Below, piece by piece: positions 1 to 8,932 of a DNA stretch of 64,000 bases; position 1 is the first letter of the stretch, and each line of letters begins with the position of its first letter. Both the position numbers and the translations under genes were made by a program. Origin of the DNA: an uncultured Erysipelotrichaceae bacterium (GTDB lineage Bacteria > Bacillota_I > Bacilli_A > RFN20 > CAG-826); the NCBI GenBank assembly GCA_902785645.1, contig CACZZG010000010.1, positions 1-64,000 of the forward strand, in the 5' to 3' direction. The notes under the pieces are model-generated. The model saw nothing but the letters and a program-made list of their open reading frames with translations, was not told where the DNA came from and did no database searches.

Positions 1-70
1 GCACCACCAGCCTAAAGGAACTTAACTTGGGTACGTAGCAGGGCTTGCCCCTGCCACATACAACGGTTAC
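1..70 (+). other. 3' end of an unidentified transcript
   Basis: The first 70 bases precede a clear terminator on the plus strand and hold a strong GC-rich hairpin (GCAGGG CTTGC CCCTGC, about 43-59). Two readings are possible: the 3' end of a structured non-coding RNA, or a short 3' UTR after a coding sequence ending in TAG at 36-38, whose last residues would be TTSLKELNLGT. I do not recognise tmRNA, RNase P, SRP or 5S sequence here. The window edge prevents a decision. Confidence 0.3.
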
Positions 71-98
71 GAGATGTCGTGAGGCATCTCTTTCTTTT
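71..98 (+). terminator. Rho-independent terminator
   Basis: An 8-bp stem GAGATGTC/GGCATCTC (one G-T pair) closes a GTGA tetraloop and is followed by TTTCTTTTT. It ends the plus-strand transcript entering the window. Confidence 0.75.
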
Positions 99-124
99 TA
101 TCCAGAATATTAATAGCAAATAAA

Positions 125-152
125 AAAAGGTGACATAGTCACCTTATTTTTT
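125..152. terminator. Bidirectional terminator
   Basis: A perfect 8-bp stem AAGGTGAC/GTCACCTT with an ATA loop is flanked by A-run and T-run on both sides. It lies just past the stop of the minus-strand lipoprotein gene that ends at 165, so it most likely terminates that gene. Confidence 0.8.
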
Positions 153-164
153 GTTAGTGAAGAA

Positions 165-1319
165 TTATGGTTGAACTTCTGTTTCAGTTTTTTCTTTTTT
201 TGGAAGTTCGCGGTATTCTTCTTTTTGTGCGTCAGTAAGAGTCTTGACTGTCACATCATTATTGTATTTCAAGTCAACAATGGCCTTACCTTTAATAGTT
301 AAATCAAATTCAGAGCCTTCGACTTTTAATAAACCATTAACGATTCCGGCTAAATTAACATCGATATCTGCATCAACTGATGCTTCGGATAAGAATCCAG
401 CTTTTTCAAATAAGAGAGCCGCTTTTAATTTGAATGATTTAACTGTTTCTTCTGCGTCTTTGACATCTTTTTCAACATCTTCTTTATCAGAAGTTAATCT
501 AATTAATTTAAGTAAGGTGTCTTTATTGATGTCAGCTTCTAAACCATATCTTCCATCTGTGTATGTTTTGAATGTCATGAATGGAATCTCGTTAAAGATT
601 TTCATGGCTTCATTAAAACCTTCATCAGTATATTCAAATTTAAATTTATCAAAGATTTCTTCTGGTTGAATGGTTGTTGGAACGATGATCTTTCTTCTAG
701 ATGTACCTGTAGCATCATCAATCATCTTATTAAGATCCATTTCTTCAGGTTTTTCTTCGCCAGAAACCGCTTTCGTCATATCGTTAACAAGATCAGAAAC
801 CTTGTTTAAAGCTTTTCTCACGCTTTCACTGGAATAGTCGACATAAAGATTTTCGGATTGATAGAATGCTTTACCAGTGACACCAGAGAACTTACAAGCT
901 GTATCAAATTCTTGTTTCTTATCAGCAGACACTGGGATGGAACCTTTTAATTTAACATCCGCACCTAAACCGGAAACGACAGCGTTGGCCACTAATTTTT
1001 CTTTGCTGTTTCTAAAATTAGCTTCAACTTTGCCATCGATAACAGCGCTTGCATCTAAACTAATAGGACCAAATTCATTTTTAGTGGAACCTTTTAAACC
1101 AAGGCCTAATGATTGGACACTAGCTTTAATAGCAACTGCATCTGGAGTTTCTTTATATGCTTCTGCTGTCTTTTGTACTTTTTCTTTTAATAATGCTTGG
1201 CCGGCTTCAGTACTTAAGTCGACTTTTTTGCCTCCTGGAGGGAGTTGTCCTGCTTTGCTACAACCTGTTAATGCAAGAGCCATAGCACAGGATATAAATA
1301 ACAATTTAATTTTTTTCAT
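165..1319 (-). CDS. Lipoprotein of unknown function
   Basis: A 384-residue protein with a type II signal peptide: Lys-rich start, hydrophobic core and lipobox LTGC with the lipidated Cys at residue 20. The mature part is Lys/Glu/Asp-rich with alternating polar and hydrophobic stretches. Repeated segments of the type KVEANFRNSK, ADVKLKGSI and LTIKGKAIVD look like amphipathic beta strands, as in lipid- or ligand-carrying lipoproteins, but I cannot assign a family. The start is supported by GAGG 10 nt upstream and a good promoter. The gene stands alone between two terminators. It should be anchored to the outer face of the cytoplasmic membrane. Function unknown. Confidence 0.8.
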   Translation of the reverse strand: MKKIKLLFISCAMALALTGCSKAGQLPPGGKKVDLSTEAGQALLKEKVQKTAEAYKETPDAVAIKASVQSLGLGLKGSTKNEFGPISLDASAVIDGKVEANFRNSKEKLVANAVVSGLGADVKLKGSIPVSADKKQEFDTACKFSGVTGKAFYQSENLYVDYSSESVRKALNKVSDLVNDMTKAVSGEEKPEEMDLNKMIDDATGTSRRKIIVPTTIQPEEIFDKFKFEYTDEGFNEAMKIFNEIPFMTFKTYTDGRYGLEADINKDTLLKLIRLTSDKEDVEKDVKDAEETVKSFKLKAALLFEKAGFLSEASVDADIDVNLAGIVNGLLKVEGSEFDLTIKGKAIVDLKYNNDVTVKTLTDAQKEEYRELPKKEKTETEVQP

Positions 1320-1339
1320 AGTTTTAACCTCTATTAGTT

Positions 1340-1368
1340 AATATAGTATTTTTATAAAAATAAAGCAA
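1340..1368 (-). promoter_or_regulatory. Promoter of the lipoprotein gene
   Basis: On the minus strand, TTGCTT (1368-1363) and TATATT (1345-1340) are separated by 17 bp, a good sigma-A-type arrangement. It lies about 20 bp upstream of the lipoprotein start at 1319. Confidence 0.55.
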
Positions 1369-1399
1369 ATTTTCACAATCGCGAATAAACGATAATTAC

Positions 1400-1430
1400 A
1401 AAAAAATAGCGCTTTTGCAGCGCTTTTTGT
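1400..1430 (-). terminator. Terminator of the GH2/MFS pair
   Basis: AGCGCT TTTGC AGCGCT forms a 6-bp stem. On the minus strand it is followed by ATTTTTTT just past the GH2 stop at 1440; a shorter T-run also exists on the plus strand. Confidence 0.75.
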
Positions 1431-1439
1431 GTGGTTTTA

Positions 1440-3107
1440 TTAGTATTTGATTAAATCATTAATCTCTTTGATGTCTTTTGGTTTGATTTTAACAACTTCT
1501 CGATCAAAGGTCACGAAACCATTTAATTCATCTTCTACATCGCTTAATTGCGTGTATATGCATGCGGACAAACCTTTTGGAATATTATTAATAACATCCT
1601 TTTGTATCGATTCTAAATAAGCATTTTTCCAAGACTCTGAATCCTTGTAACTGCGATAGGTTGGTTTGCCTTTTTGCATATGACCTTTAACTGGTAAAAC
1701 ATAACCACCAAATTCGGATAAGACAATCGCTCTATTTTTTGATTTTTTAGGAAGCTTCACTCTTTTGAAATAGACGTGTAATGATTTCACATCACTAATG
1801 CCTTGGTCATGCCAGCCTGAAGCGTGATCAAATAATCTAGTAGTATCTAGCTTCTTAACTTCGTTATATATTTCCTTACTATCAAATTGTCCCCATCCTT
1901 CATTGAAGATAGTCCAAAGGACTATTGATGGAACATTATATAAGTAGTGGATAATATCTTTAAATTCTTGAATAGCGTGTTCTCTAACGGTTTCATCAGT
2001 TCTTGAGAAGTATTGATAATCTGTGTCTTTGTGATGAATTCCAAATATTAACGGGAATGTCACTGTGGACAATTTATATTTTCCTCCTCCATTGATGAAG
2101 TCTTGCCAAACGAGCAAGCCTTGTTTGTCACACTCATAATACCAACGAGGAGCTTCTATCTTGATGTGTTTCCTAATGGTGTTGAAGCCAAGTTTCTTTA
2201 CTAACTTAATATCTTCTACATAGTCTTCATAACTTTCAGGAGTGTAGAGACCTTTTTTGTAATAGCCTTGGTCTAAGATGCCTTTCATAAAATAAGGTTT
2301 ATTATTTAAGGCAATGACTTTATGTCCGTTATAATCCATCAATGAGACTTTTCTCATCGCAAAATATGAATTAACTTCATCATCTTTAGTTTTTAATGAG
2401 AAGAAATATAAATAAGGATCTTCTGGAGACCATTCATGTAAATCTTCGACATCAAAAGAAGTGGTTTCATAAGGGTAAATCTTATGGTCTTTTCCAAATA
2501 TATGGATAAATACTTCTTTTGCGTCACTAGTGACTTGTATATGAACTTTTTTATTATCTAAGTCAGGAGTGATCTTAACTTCTTTAATATAGTCATTAGA
2601 AACGCTTTCTAACCACACAGGCATGTATATACCTGATTGAGGGGTATACCAAATACCACCTCTTTTGATTTTTTGTTTACCACGAGATAATTCACATTCA
2701 TCAGTGTAGTCTTTAACTCTGACAATTAATGTATTCTTACCTTTTAGATATGGCTTAATATCAAATTCAAAAGGAAGATAACCACCGATATGTTGTCCAA
2801 GATGAACACCATTAAGATATACATCTGCGATTTGATCAACCGCAGTGAAATGTAAGAGAACTTTATCTTTGATAAAAGATCGTCCTAATAAGAATGTATA
2901 TTTATAAAATAGCCAATCAGATGGCCTAACCATCTTGTTGACTTTTGATAATTCAGTTTCTGGTGAATAAGGAACGACGATTGTACCATCAAAAGTCTCG
3001 GGGATATTTTCATTATCCCTGATGGCATATTCCCACTCACCATTTAGCGAATAATAACTTTCTCTAACTAGTTGAGGACGAGGATACTCACTCAGCGGCT
3101 TTTGCAT
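1440..3107 (-). CDS. Glycoside hydrolase family 2 (beta-galactosidase/beta-glucuronidase type)
   Basis: An approximately 555-residue GH2 enzyme: N-terminal jelly-roll sugar-binding domain (LNGEWEYAIRDN, then DVYLNGVHLGQHIGGYLPFE), an Ig-like middle domain and a TIM barrel. The catalytic acid/base is the Glu of FNEGWG near residue 401 and the nucleophile the Glu of LSEFGGY near 464. There is no signal peptide, so it acts in the cytoplasm on imported glycosides. An ATG exists at 3131, but the ATG at 3107 has AAAGGAAAAGG ideally placed before it and overlaps the upstream transporter by only 20 nt, so I use 3107. It is cotranscribed with the MFS transporter. Specificity (galactoside or glucuronide) cannot be fixed from sequence; the neighbours galM and galK favour galactosides. 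Confidence 0.88.
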   Translation of the reverse strand: MQKPLSEYPRPQLVRESYYSLNGEWEYAIRDNENIPETFDGTIVVPYSPETELSKVNKMVRPSDWLFYKYTFLLGRSFIKDKVLLHFTAVDQIADVYLNGVHLGQHIGGYLPFEFDIKPYLKGKNTLIVRVKDYTDECELSRGKQKIKRGGIWYTPQSGIYMPVWLESVSNDYIKEVKITPDLDNKKVHIQVTSDAKEVFIHIFGKDHKIYPYETTSFDVEDLHEWSPEDPYLYFFSLKTKDDEVNSYFAMRKVSLMDYNGHKVIALNNKPYFMKGILDQGYYKKGLYTPESYEDYVEDIKLVKKLGFNTIRKHIKIEAPRWYYECDKQGLLVWQDFINGGGKYKLSTVTFPLIFGIHHKDTDYQYFSRTDETVREHAIQEFKDIIHYLYNVPSIVLWTIFNEGWGQFDSKEIYNEVKKLDTTRLFDHASGWHDQGISDVKSLHVYFKRVKLPKKSKNRAIVLSEFGGYVLPVKGHMQKGKPTYRSYKDSESWKNAYLESIQKDVINNIPKGLSACIYTQLSDVEDELNGFVTFDREVVKIKPKDIKEINDLIKY

Positions 3108-4410
3108 GAGCCTTTTCCTTTCTAATAACAATGATTGTAGGTATTACCGCTAAGGCGATAATGATCGCTGCAAATAAGAAAATATATGCATTTGGTTTAA
3201 TGACCATTTGATGGAACTCATTTTCATAAGGCTCACCATTAATATATGAGACACCTTGTCCGATGAATGGACCAGTAACCATTGGGATTAAGACCAAGAA
3301 TATTAATCTAATACCTTGGAATAAACCAACCTCTTTAACAGGTGTATAGTCTCTAACTTTCGCACCAAGAACCGCAGAGCCCACCATAAAGCCAGTCATT
3401 AAAACTATGGCAGCGATGATAACGCCGATTTGTTCTCTGACAAAGAACATCGCTAGTCCACCAACAGCAGCTAAGGCAATCGCAGGAATCATGATTCTGT
3501 TTTTACCAATCTTATCCATGAATAAACCAAAGACGACTGTAATTGCGCTAGCGGTTAATAAAACGATAACTAAAGTGATGGTAAATGCCATTGATGTTTC
3601 GGTATCGACAATGCCTAAAACCTTTTGAATATAGACCATTAAATAAGGCATAAATACTTGAATACCAATGGAAAAAACCGCAAAAGTAGTGAGAATTAAA
3701 TAGAGAATTGCGTTGTTTTTGATAACGCTTGGTCTAAATCCATAGAAAATATTTTTGATATAAGGTTCAGATTTATTTGGTGTACAAACATCTTTTGGAA
3801 GCAAAAATATACAAACAACACCAACCACCAAAGTTAGACCACCAAAGATATAGAAGAACAAACTCCAGTTAGTGGTCACATCAGTTTCTCGACGAATTGC
3901 GCCAGAAAGCCCAACAACAACAATCATAGAGATAAGAGGAAGGATAGAAAGCACACTCTCGACCTTCCCTCTATTACTCGTGTTGGTATTATCAGTGACA
4001 AAAGCATTGAATGAAGAATCGTTTGCGGTGCTGCCAAAGAAGGTCATGACACAGTCCATGACAACTATTAATGTTCCTGCCGCCATTGCATTACCAGCCA
4101 AAATATTTAATTTAGATTTTGGATCTAATAAAGCAAATAATATAATGGAGATTCCCCATAAGATGTATCCAAAGGATACAAACGCTTTTCTTTTTCCTAA
4201 TCTATCGCTTAATGCCCCCATTAATAATGTGGTGATTGTGGCGGCTGCCGCACTTGCTGCGGTCATAATTGGAATGAAGATTGTTTCTCCACCTGTAACT
4301 TCGTAAACATAAAGATTAAAAAAGTTGTTTTCGATAGCCCATGCTAATTGACCGACAAAACCAGCAATAATAAAGGACAACCATTTTCTTATTCCTAATT
4401 TGTTATCCAT
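3088..4410 (-). CDS. MFS sugar transporter
   Basis: A 440-residue protein with about 12 hydrophobic segments, the MFS loop motif between helices 2 and 3 (GALSDRLGKRK, about residues 64-74) and the related motif GLFMDKIGKNR in the second half. It probably imports a glycoside by cation symport, similar to the GPH/SLC45 branch of MFS. Its stop overlaps the start of the GH2 gene, indicating coupled translation of transporter and hydrolase. It diverges from galM across a 77-bp intergenic region. GAGG precedes the ATG. The substrate is inferred only from context. Confidence 0.85.
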   Translation of the reverse strand: MDNKLGIRKWLSFIIAGFVGQLAWAIENNFFNLYVYEVTGGETIFIPIMTAASAAAATITTLLMGALSDRLGKRKAFVSFGYILWGISIILFALLDPKSKLNILAGNAMAAGTLIVVMDCVMTFFGSTANDSSFNAFVTDNTNTSNRGKVESVLSILPLISMIVVVGLSGAIRRETDVTTNWSLFFYIFGGLTLVVGVVCIFLLPKDVCTPNKSEPYIKNIFYGFRPSVIKNNAILYLILTTFAVFSIGIQVFMPYLMVYIQKVLGIVDTETSMAFTITLVIVLLTASAITVVFGLFMDKIGKNRIMIPAIALAAVGGLAMFFVREQIGVIIAAIVLMTGFMVGSAVLGAKVRDYTPVKEVGLFQGIRLIFLVLIPMVTGPFIGQGVSYINGEPYENEFHQMVIKPNAYIFLFAAIIIALAVIPTIIVIRKEKAHAKAAE

Positions 4411-4464
4411 AAGTAAACCTCTTTTTTTATTATAAATAACTTTTCTAATAAACGAGCATTATTT

Positions 4465-4473
4465 TGATATAAT
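4465..4473 (+). promoter_or_regulatory. Extended -10 promoter for galM-galK
   Basis: TGATATAAT matches an extended -10 element (TG-N-TATAAT). It predicts a very short leader containing AGAAGGAAAT before the galM ATG at 4488. No good -35 is visible, as expected for an extended -10 promoter. A minus-strand TATAAT (4434-4429) for the divergent MFS gene shares this intergenic region. Confidence 0.5.
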
Positions 4474-4487
4474 ATAAGAAGGAAATT

Positions 4488-5360
4488 ATGGTTATGAAAA
4501 ACGAATTTATTACTTTAAAAAGCCGAAACCTAGAAGTTACCTTTTCGACTCTTGGAGCAGGTATTCATCGTATTTTATTTGATGGAATCGATATGTTGAT
4601 GACACCAGTAAATGATGAAGATTATCTTAAACCAAGTTGTTATTATGGCAAAACAATTGGAAGAATCTGTGGAAGAATTGCGGTTAAAAACCAATTTGGT
4701 TATCAACTTCAAGGCAATGAAAAAGAAAATTCTCTTCATGGCGGATTTGATGGAATATCCACAAAAATATTTGATTATAAGAAGCAAGGCAATAAAGTCA
4801 TATTTACTTATTTATCAAAAGATGGCGAAGCTGGTTATCCAGGAAACTTAAATCTTGAAGTTGAATATGAATTAAATGATTCAACATTATTAGTTAGATT
4901 CTTCGCAAAAGTGGACAAGCCCTGTGTTGTGGCTTTAACAAATCATGCTTACTTCTCTTTGGGTGAAAAATCCACGAACGATTTAAAACTCAAAATGGAT
5001 ATTGATAAGTTCCTTGATGTCGATGATAAATTAATGCCTATCAAATACATCGAAACACCAAAAGAGCTACAAGGTGTTATCCAATTATCTGATAAATATA
5101 AGATTGATAACTACTTCTTGTTAAAGAACCCGAATATTTCCTTAATTGGTAAGAAGTATCAAATGGATATCGATAGTGATTTCCTTGGAACGGTCATCTT
5201 CTCTGATAACTGGAGAGATAACATTGTTACCACATTATCCGATAAAGGCATCTACCGTGGCGCGGCAATCGAACCACAGGATGACCAAATGGATCGTAAA
5301 GTGTTGCAACCAAATCAAGAATATAGAAAATTTATTAAGTACACATTTAAGAAACTATGA
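4488..5360 (+). CDS. galM: Aldose 1-epimerase (galactose mutarotase)
   Basis: A 290-residue galactose mutarotase-like enzyme that interconverts alpha and beta anomers of sugars released by the neighbouring glycosidases. Visible family residues: the RICGRIA segment near 59-65, His84 in LHGG, catalytic His153 in NHAYFSLG and catalytic Glu262 in AIEPQDD. The length is slightly short for GalM (usually 300-350). The ATG at 4488 follows AGAAGGAAA; the in-frame ATG at 4494 is an alternative. The stop TGA overlaps the galK ATG (ATGA), so the two are translationally coupled. The use of TGA as stop shows a standard code. Confidence 0.92.
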   Translation: MVMKNEFITLKSRNLEVTFSTLGAGIHRILFDGIDMLMTPVNDEDYLKPSCYYGKTIGRICGRIAVKNQFGYQLQGNEKENSLHGGFDGISTKIFDYKKQGNKVIFTYLSKDGEAGYPGNLNLEVEYELNDSTLLVRFFAKVDKPCVVALTNHAYFSLGEKSTNDLKLKMDIDKFLDVDDKLMPIKYIETPKELQGVIQLSDKYKIDNYFLLKNPNISLIGKKYQMDIDSDFLGTVIFSDNWRDNIVTTLSDKGIYRGAAIEPQDDQMDRKVLQPNQEYRKFIKYTFKKL

Positions 5361-6502
5361 AAAACGAAGTAATTAAAAATTATCAAAAACTCTACAGCAA
5401 ACAACCAGAAGCATATTTACAAAGTGGTGGCCGCTTTGAGCTTCTAGGAAATCATACTGACCATAACCATGGCAAGACCTTGGCCGCGACATGTTCTTTA
5501 ATGATTGAAGGCGCATTCTCAAAAGAAGAGAACAATATTGTTAAATTGTGTTCTAAAGGACAATGCCAATTTGAAATTGATATCACTGATACTGAACCAA
5601 GAGAGGAAACTGTCGATAGATCAGCATGCTTTATTCGTGGTATTGCTGATTACTTAAAAAAGCATGGATATAAAGTTGGAGGTTTCTCCATTTATACTGA
5701 ATCTTTAGTTCCTCCAGGAGCGGGTGTATCTTCATCCGCGGCTTTTGAAATATTGTTAGGCAAAGTTTTTAATAAACTTTATAACGATAATAAAATCTCT
5801 ATTTTAGATTTATGTAAAGCTGGTCAATACGCAGAGAATAATTACTTTGGTAAGAAGAGCGGTCTTTTAGATCAAATCGCTTGTGCGTCATTAGGTATTT
5901 CTTATATTGATTTCGGCAATATTGAACAACCAAAGATTGACATCATTCATAACGACTTTGACCAATATCAATTCGTCATTACTGATACCGGAAAGAGCCA
6001 CGCTGGATTAAGCGATCTATATTCTTCTATTTTTGATGACATGTTCTCCGCTGCAAAAAAGATGGGACATAAGTTCCTAAGAGAATGTTCGCTCGAGCAA
6101 TTAGAAGGCAACAGCGAGATTTTTACTGAAGGTGAATATAACCGCGCCAAACATTTCTTTGAAGAGAATATTAGAGTCGAAAAAGGCTTAAATTGCTTAA
6201 AAAATAATGATTTTGCAGGCTTTTTCGAGTGTGTTAACCAAAGTTCATTATCTTCCAAGAACTTGTTAAAGAACGCGATGGTCCGTGGACAATATAGAGG
6301 TTCATTAGCGGAAGCAATTGATATTTCTAACGCTGCAATGGACCATGAAGGTGCTTCAAAAATCAATGGTGGCGGATTCGGTGGTTCAATCATTTCCATC
6401 GTTCCACTCGTTAAACTTGATAAGTATCTTAAAGTCATGAGAAACAAATATGGAGAAGATCACGTCTTCTGTGTTTCCATATTGAACAAAGTTGAGGAAT
6501 AA
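5357..6502 (+). CDS. galK: Galactokinase
   Basis: A 381-residue GHMP kinase that phosphorylates galactose at C1 with ATP, the entry to the Leloir pathway. The galactokinase signature GRFELLGNHTDHNHG lies at 25-39, the phosphate-binding motif PPGAGVSSSAAFE at 119-131, the catalytic-loop Asp in GLLDQ at 172 and the third GHMP motif NGGGFGGS near 340. The length is typical. The start overlaps the galM stop by 4 nt. No galT or galE is present in the window, so the next pathway steps must be encoded elsewhere or bypassed. Confidence 0.93.
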   Translation: MKNEVIKNYQKLYSKQPEAYLQSGGRFELLGNHTDHNHGKTLAATCSLMIEGAFSKEENNIVKLCSKGQCQFEIDITDTEPREETVDRSACFIRGIADYLKKHGYKVGGFSIYTESLVPPGAGVSSSAAFEILLGKVFNKLYNDNKISILDLCKAGQYAENNYFGKKSGLLDQIACASLGISYIDFGNIEQPKIDIIHNDFDQYQFVITDTGKSHAGLSDLYSSIFDDMFSAAKKMGHKFLRECSLEQLEGNSEIFTEGEYNRAKHFFEENIRVEKGLNCLKNNDFAGFFECVNQSSLSSKNLLKNAMVRGQYRGSLAEAIDISNAAMDHEGASKINGGGFGGSIISIVPLVKLDKYLKVMRNKYGEDHVFCVSILNKVEE

Positions 6503-6504
6503 AT

Positions 6505-7098
6505 ATGAAATTCACCAAATCATTAATGATGCCAATTGTTTTATCGATTTTAGGTATCTTTACATCCGTATCAACATTCATCCTTATACAAGTTGCTGGT
6601 AAGGTTAATAGCACGAATACAGGCGCGAGCCCACTTCCTATTATCCTTTTAGTAATGTTTGTATTATTCTTGGGTGCATTGTCCGCCAAGAAAGCATTGT
6701 TCGCTAGAGTCTTATCTATTATCTCTATCAGCGGAATGACATTAGGTATGTTCATTACTGCGATTGTGTGTGCTGCTGATTTCCAAACTTATAAAATCGG
6801 TTGGGACAGCATCTCATTTTTAGCTATCAGTATTTTTGCTTTAGTGGCCGCAGTCTTGTTCCTTATTTATAACTTGATTGGTAGAAACGGCACGCTAAAA
6901 ACATTAGCCTTTTATACCAATGTAATTTTTATCGCCTTCATTGTTATTTTTGCGGTTATCTTGATGGTTTCATCATTCGTTGGTGTTTATAAAAATAGAC
7001 CACTTTATGGTATTGAACTTGCGTTAGTTTTAGTTAATGTTGTTGTCCTCGCAGGACTTCAATTATCCTTGCATAACAACCTCGTAAAAGAGGACTAA
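6505..7098 (+). CDS. Polytopic membrane protein of unknown function
   Basis: A 197-residue, strongly hydrophobic protein with about six predicted membrane segments (roughly 8-28, 43-62, 69-92, 104-124, 135-158, 167-188) and almost no charged residues apart from the ends. I recognise no family. It starts 3 nt after the galK stop and is followed by a hairpin before the next transporter, so it is the last gene of the galM-galK unit. Because of its position it may be an accessory of sugar uptake, but the sequence gives no support for a specific function. Confidence 0.75.
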   Translation: MKFTKSLMMPIVLSILGIFTSVSTFILIQVAGKVNSTNTGASPLPIILLVMFVLFLGALSAKKALFARVLSIISISGMTLGMFITAIVCAADFQTYKIGWDSISFLAISIFALVAAVLFLIYNLIGRNGTLKTLAFYTNVIFIAFIVIFAVILMVSSFVGVYKNRPLYGIELALVLVNVVVLAGLQLSLHNNLVKED

Positions 7099-7117
7099 TA
7101 ATTTATTATTTGTTAAT

Positions 7118-7171
7118 AACCTCCGTTTAATATAGAATGAATAAAGTATCCATTTATACGGAGGTTTTTTA
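7118..7171 (+). promoter_or_regulatory. Hairpin that pairs the RBS of the GPH transporter
   Basis: AACCTCCGT (7118-7126) and ACGGAGGTT (7158-7166) form a perfect 9-bp stem around a 31-nt AT-rich loop, followed by TTTTTT. The 3' arm contains the GGAGG ribosome binding site of the transporter starting at 7172. The element can therefore act as terminator of the galK unit, as RBS-masking hairpin, or both. Any promoter for the transporter would have to lie in the loop or upstream. Confidence 0.55.
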
Positions 7172-8878
7172 ATGAGTGCTAAAAGCGGTGTTGCCAAGGC
7201 TTATACCGGCAACAAAGTACCAAAGTTCACTAGATGGTTTTATCCATTCAGTGGCATTTTTCGTGATGCATGTTATGCATTAGTCGGCTCATTCTTACTT
7301 CAATACGCGATCACATCGGGCGTTTTAAGTAGCGATGCAGCGACATTCTCCAAACAATACGGCGTTATTACAATTGCTATGATGATCGCTCTTGTTTGGG
7401 ATGGTATCAATGACCCAATCATGGGCTTCATTGTTGAGAAAGTACATTTCAAACTAGGTAAGTTTAAACCATGGATTTTGATTGGCGCTATTGGTAATAC
7501 TTTAGCGGTTATCTTATTATTCTTGGTCAGACCTGCAAATAGCTGGGTCTTCGTTGCTTTGATGATTGTCTTCTATGTCTTATGGGACACATTCTTCACC
7601 ATGAACGATATTGGCTATTGGGCAATGCTTCCATCATTAACAAATGATGATAAAGAACGTGCTACATTAACAAGTCGTGTTTCTATCTGTGCTGCTATCG
7701 GTGGTTTCTTAATGACTGCCGCTGCTACATTGTTACCAACAATGTTTGGTGCTAGTAGTGGTAAAGGCGCTGCTGCAGTTTATGCAATTATGGCGGTTGT
7801 GGTAAGTATTCTATTCCTTGCTTCTCAGACAATCGTGTTCTTCTTCTGCCAAGAAAAAGCACGTGACTTAAAACAAGAAGAAGCTTCAGAAAAGTCCACA
7901 TTTGTCGACTTATTTAAGGTTGTTGGCAAGAATCCACAAGTTAGAGTTGTGGTTATCGCCATGTTCTTATATTACTTAGCCAGTGGTGTTTTAACTGGTG
8001 GTATTGGTCTTAACTATTACTACTTATCCACAGGTTATGGCTCTGCAAGTGGTGGCTTAGTTGTTACATTGATCTCTGTTTTCTATGTCGTATCAATGAT
8101 TGCTTCTCAAGCTTTATATCCAGTTTTAGCCAAGAAGATGCCAAAGCAAAAGATTTTATTAATCGCTATTGCTCTCGCATTAGTCGGTGCTGTTGGATTC
8201 TTCTTTACATGTTTCCCATTATTTGGTGGCCAACAAGTCTCCACAATGTTAAGTGGAGCGGCTCCTGGCATTAATGCTGATATGATTAAAGATGGTTTAC
8301 CATGGGCCTTCAGTGGCTTAATGTTCTGCAACTATTTATTCCCATTCATTTTCTTCTTCGGTGCTGGTCTTGTTTACATGGTCATTCTTGTTATGTTCCA
8401 AGACGCTATCGACTATAACGAATATGAATTTGGTGAAAGAAAAGAATCTGTTATCTCTGCTTGGAGACCATTAGATGTTAAATTAGGCTCTGCCTTATTA
8501 CGTGGCTTCCAATACTTAATTTTCTTATCAGCTGGTGTTATGGCTACAGTTAATGGAATCTCCAATGCTGAAGGTGCATTAAATGCTGACATGGCTGCTG
8601 CTGGTAGTGATGAAGCTGCACAAGCAATTGCTAAAACATCATTCGCCACAAAGATTCAAGACTTAATGAGCCAAGTTACCCCAACTTCATTAGTCATTAT
8701 TGGTATTTGGATTATCGTCATTTTAGCGGGATGCTTTGTCGCTACATTCTTATTAATCCGTTTCGGCTATAAGATTGATGAAAAACGCCACAGCGAAATC
8801 ATCGAAGAGCTTGAAAAACGTCATGCTCAAGTTGGTTTTGATCAAAACGAAATCGAATCAGCAGAACAAGCTGAATAA
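7172..8878 (+). CDS. GPH-family sugar:cation symporter
   Basis: A 568-residue transporter with about 12 membrane segments and hallmarks of the glycoside-pentoside-hexuronide family: DGINDPIMGFIVEK, the loop KLGKFKPWIL near residues 95-104, and DAIDYNEYEFGER in the central part. Members move galactosides or glucosides (for example melibiose, lactose, raffinose) with H+ or Na+. It is longer than usual (about 450-500) through extra hydrophobic Ala/Gly-rich segments and a charged C-terminal tail. The position between galK and genes for beta- and alpha-galactosidases suggests an oligogalactoside substrate. The GGAGG RBS lies in a hairpin. A terminator follows. Confidence 0.88.
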   Translation: MSAKSGVAKAYTGNKVPKFTRWFYPFSGIFRDACYALVGSFLLQYAITSGVLSSDAATFSKQYGVITIAMMIALVWDGINDPIMGFIVEKVHFKLGKFKPWILIGAIGNTLAVILLFLVRPANSWVFVALMIVFYVLWDTFFTMNDIGYWAMLPSLTNDDKERATLTSRVSICAAIGGFLMTAAATLLPTMFGASSGKGAAAVYAIMAVVVSILFLASQTIVFFFCQEKARDLKQEEASEKSTFVDLFKVVGKNPQVRVVVIAMFLYYLASGVLTGGIGLNYYYLSTGYGSASGGLVVTLISVFYVVSMIASQALYPVLAKKMPKQKILLIAIALALVGAVGFFFTCFPLFGGQQVSTMLSGAAPGINADMIKDGLPWAFSGLMFCNYLFPFIFFFGAGLVYMVILVMFQDAIDYNEYEFGERKESVISAWRPLDVKLGSALLRGFQYLIFLSAGVMATVNGISNAEGALNADMAAAGSDEAAQAIAKTSFATKIQDLMSQVTPTSLVIIGIWIIVILAGCFVATFLLIRFGYKIDEKRHSEIIEELEKRHAQVGFDQNEIESAEQAE

Positions 8879-8887
8879 TTTTAAATA

Positions 8888-8916
8888 ATTAAGGGCTCTT
8901 TTTAGGGCCCTTTTTT
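8888..8916 (+). terminator. Terminator after the GPH transporter
   Basis: AAGGGCTC and GGGCCCTT (7-bp core with a G-T pair) flank a short T/A loop and are followed by TTTTTT, 10 bp after the transporter stop. Confidence 0.7.
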
Positions 8917-8932
8917 GAAAGGAAAAAATAAC

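Noticed and set aside
1-60. 5S rRNA-like stretch on the minus strand (AAGTTAAG followed by TTTAG and GGTGGT)
   Set aside because: The short match covers only about 20 bases; the CCATGCCGAACAC loop and the 5' and 3' helices of 5S are missing, and the terminator points to a plus-strand transcript.
5340-5362. Mycoplasma genetic code (TGA as Trp)
   Set aside because: galM ends with TGA overlapping the galK start, conserved Trp positions use TGG, and no gene needs TGA read-through.
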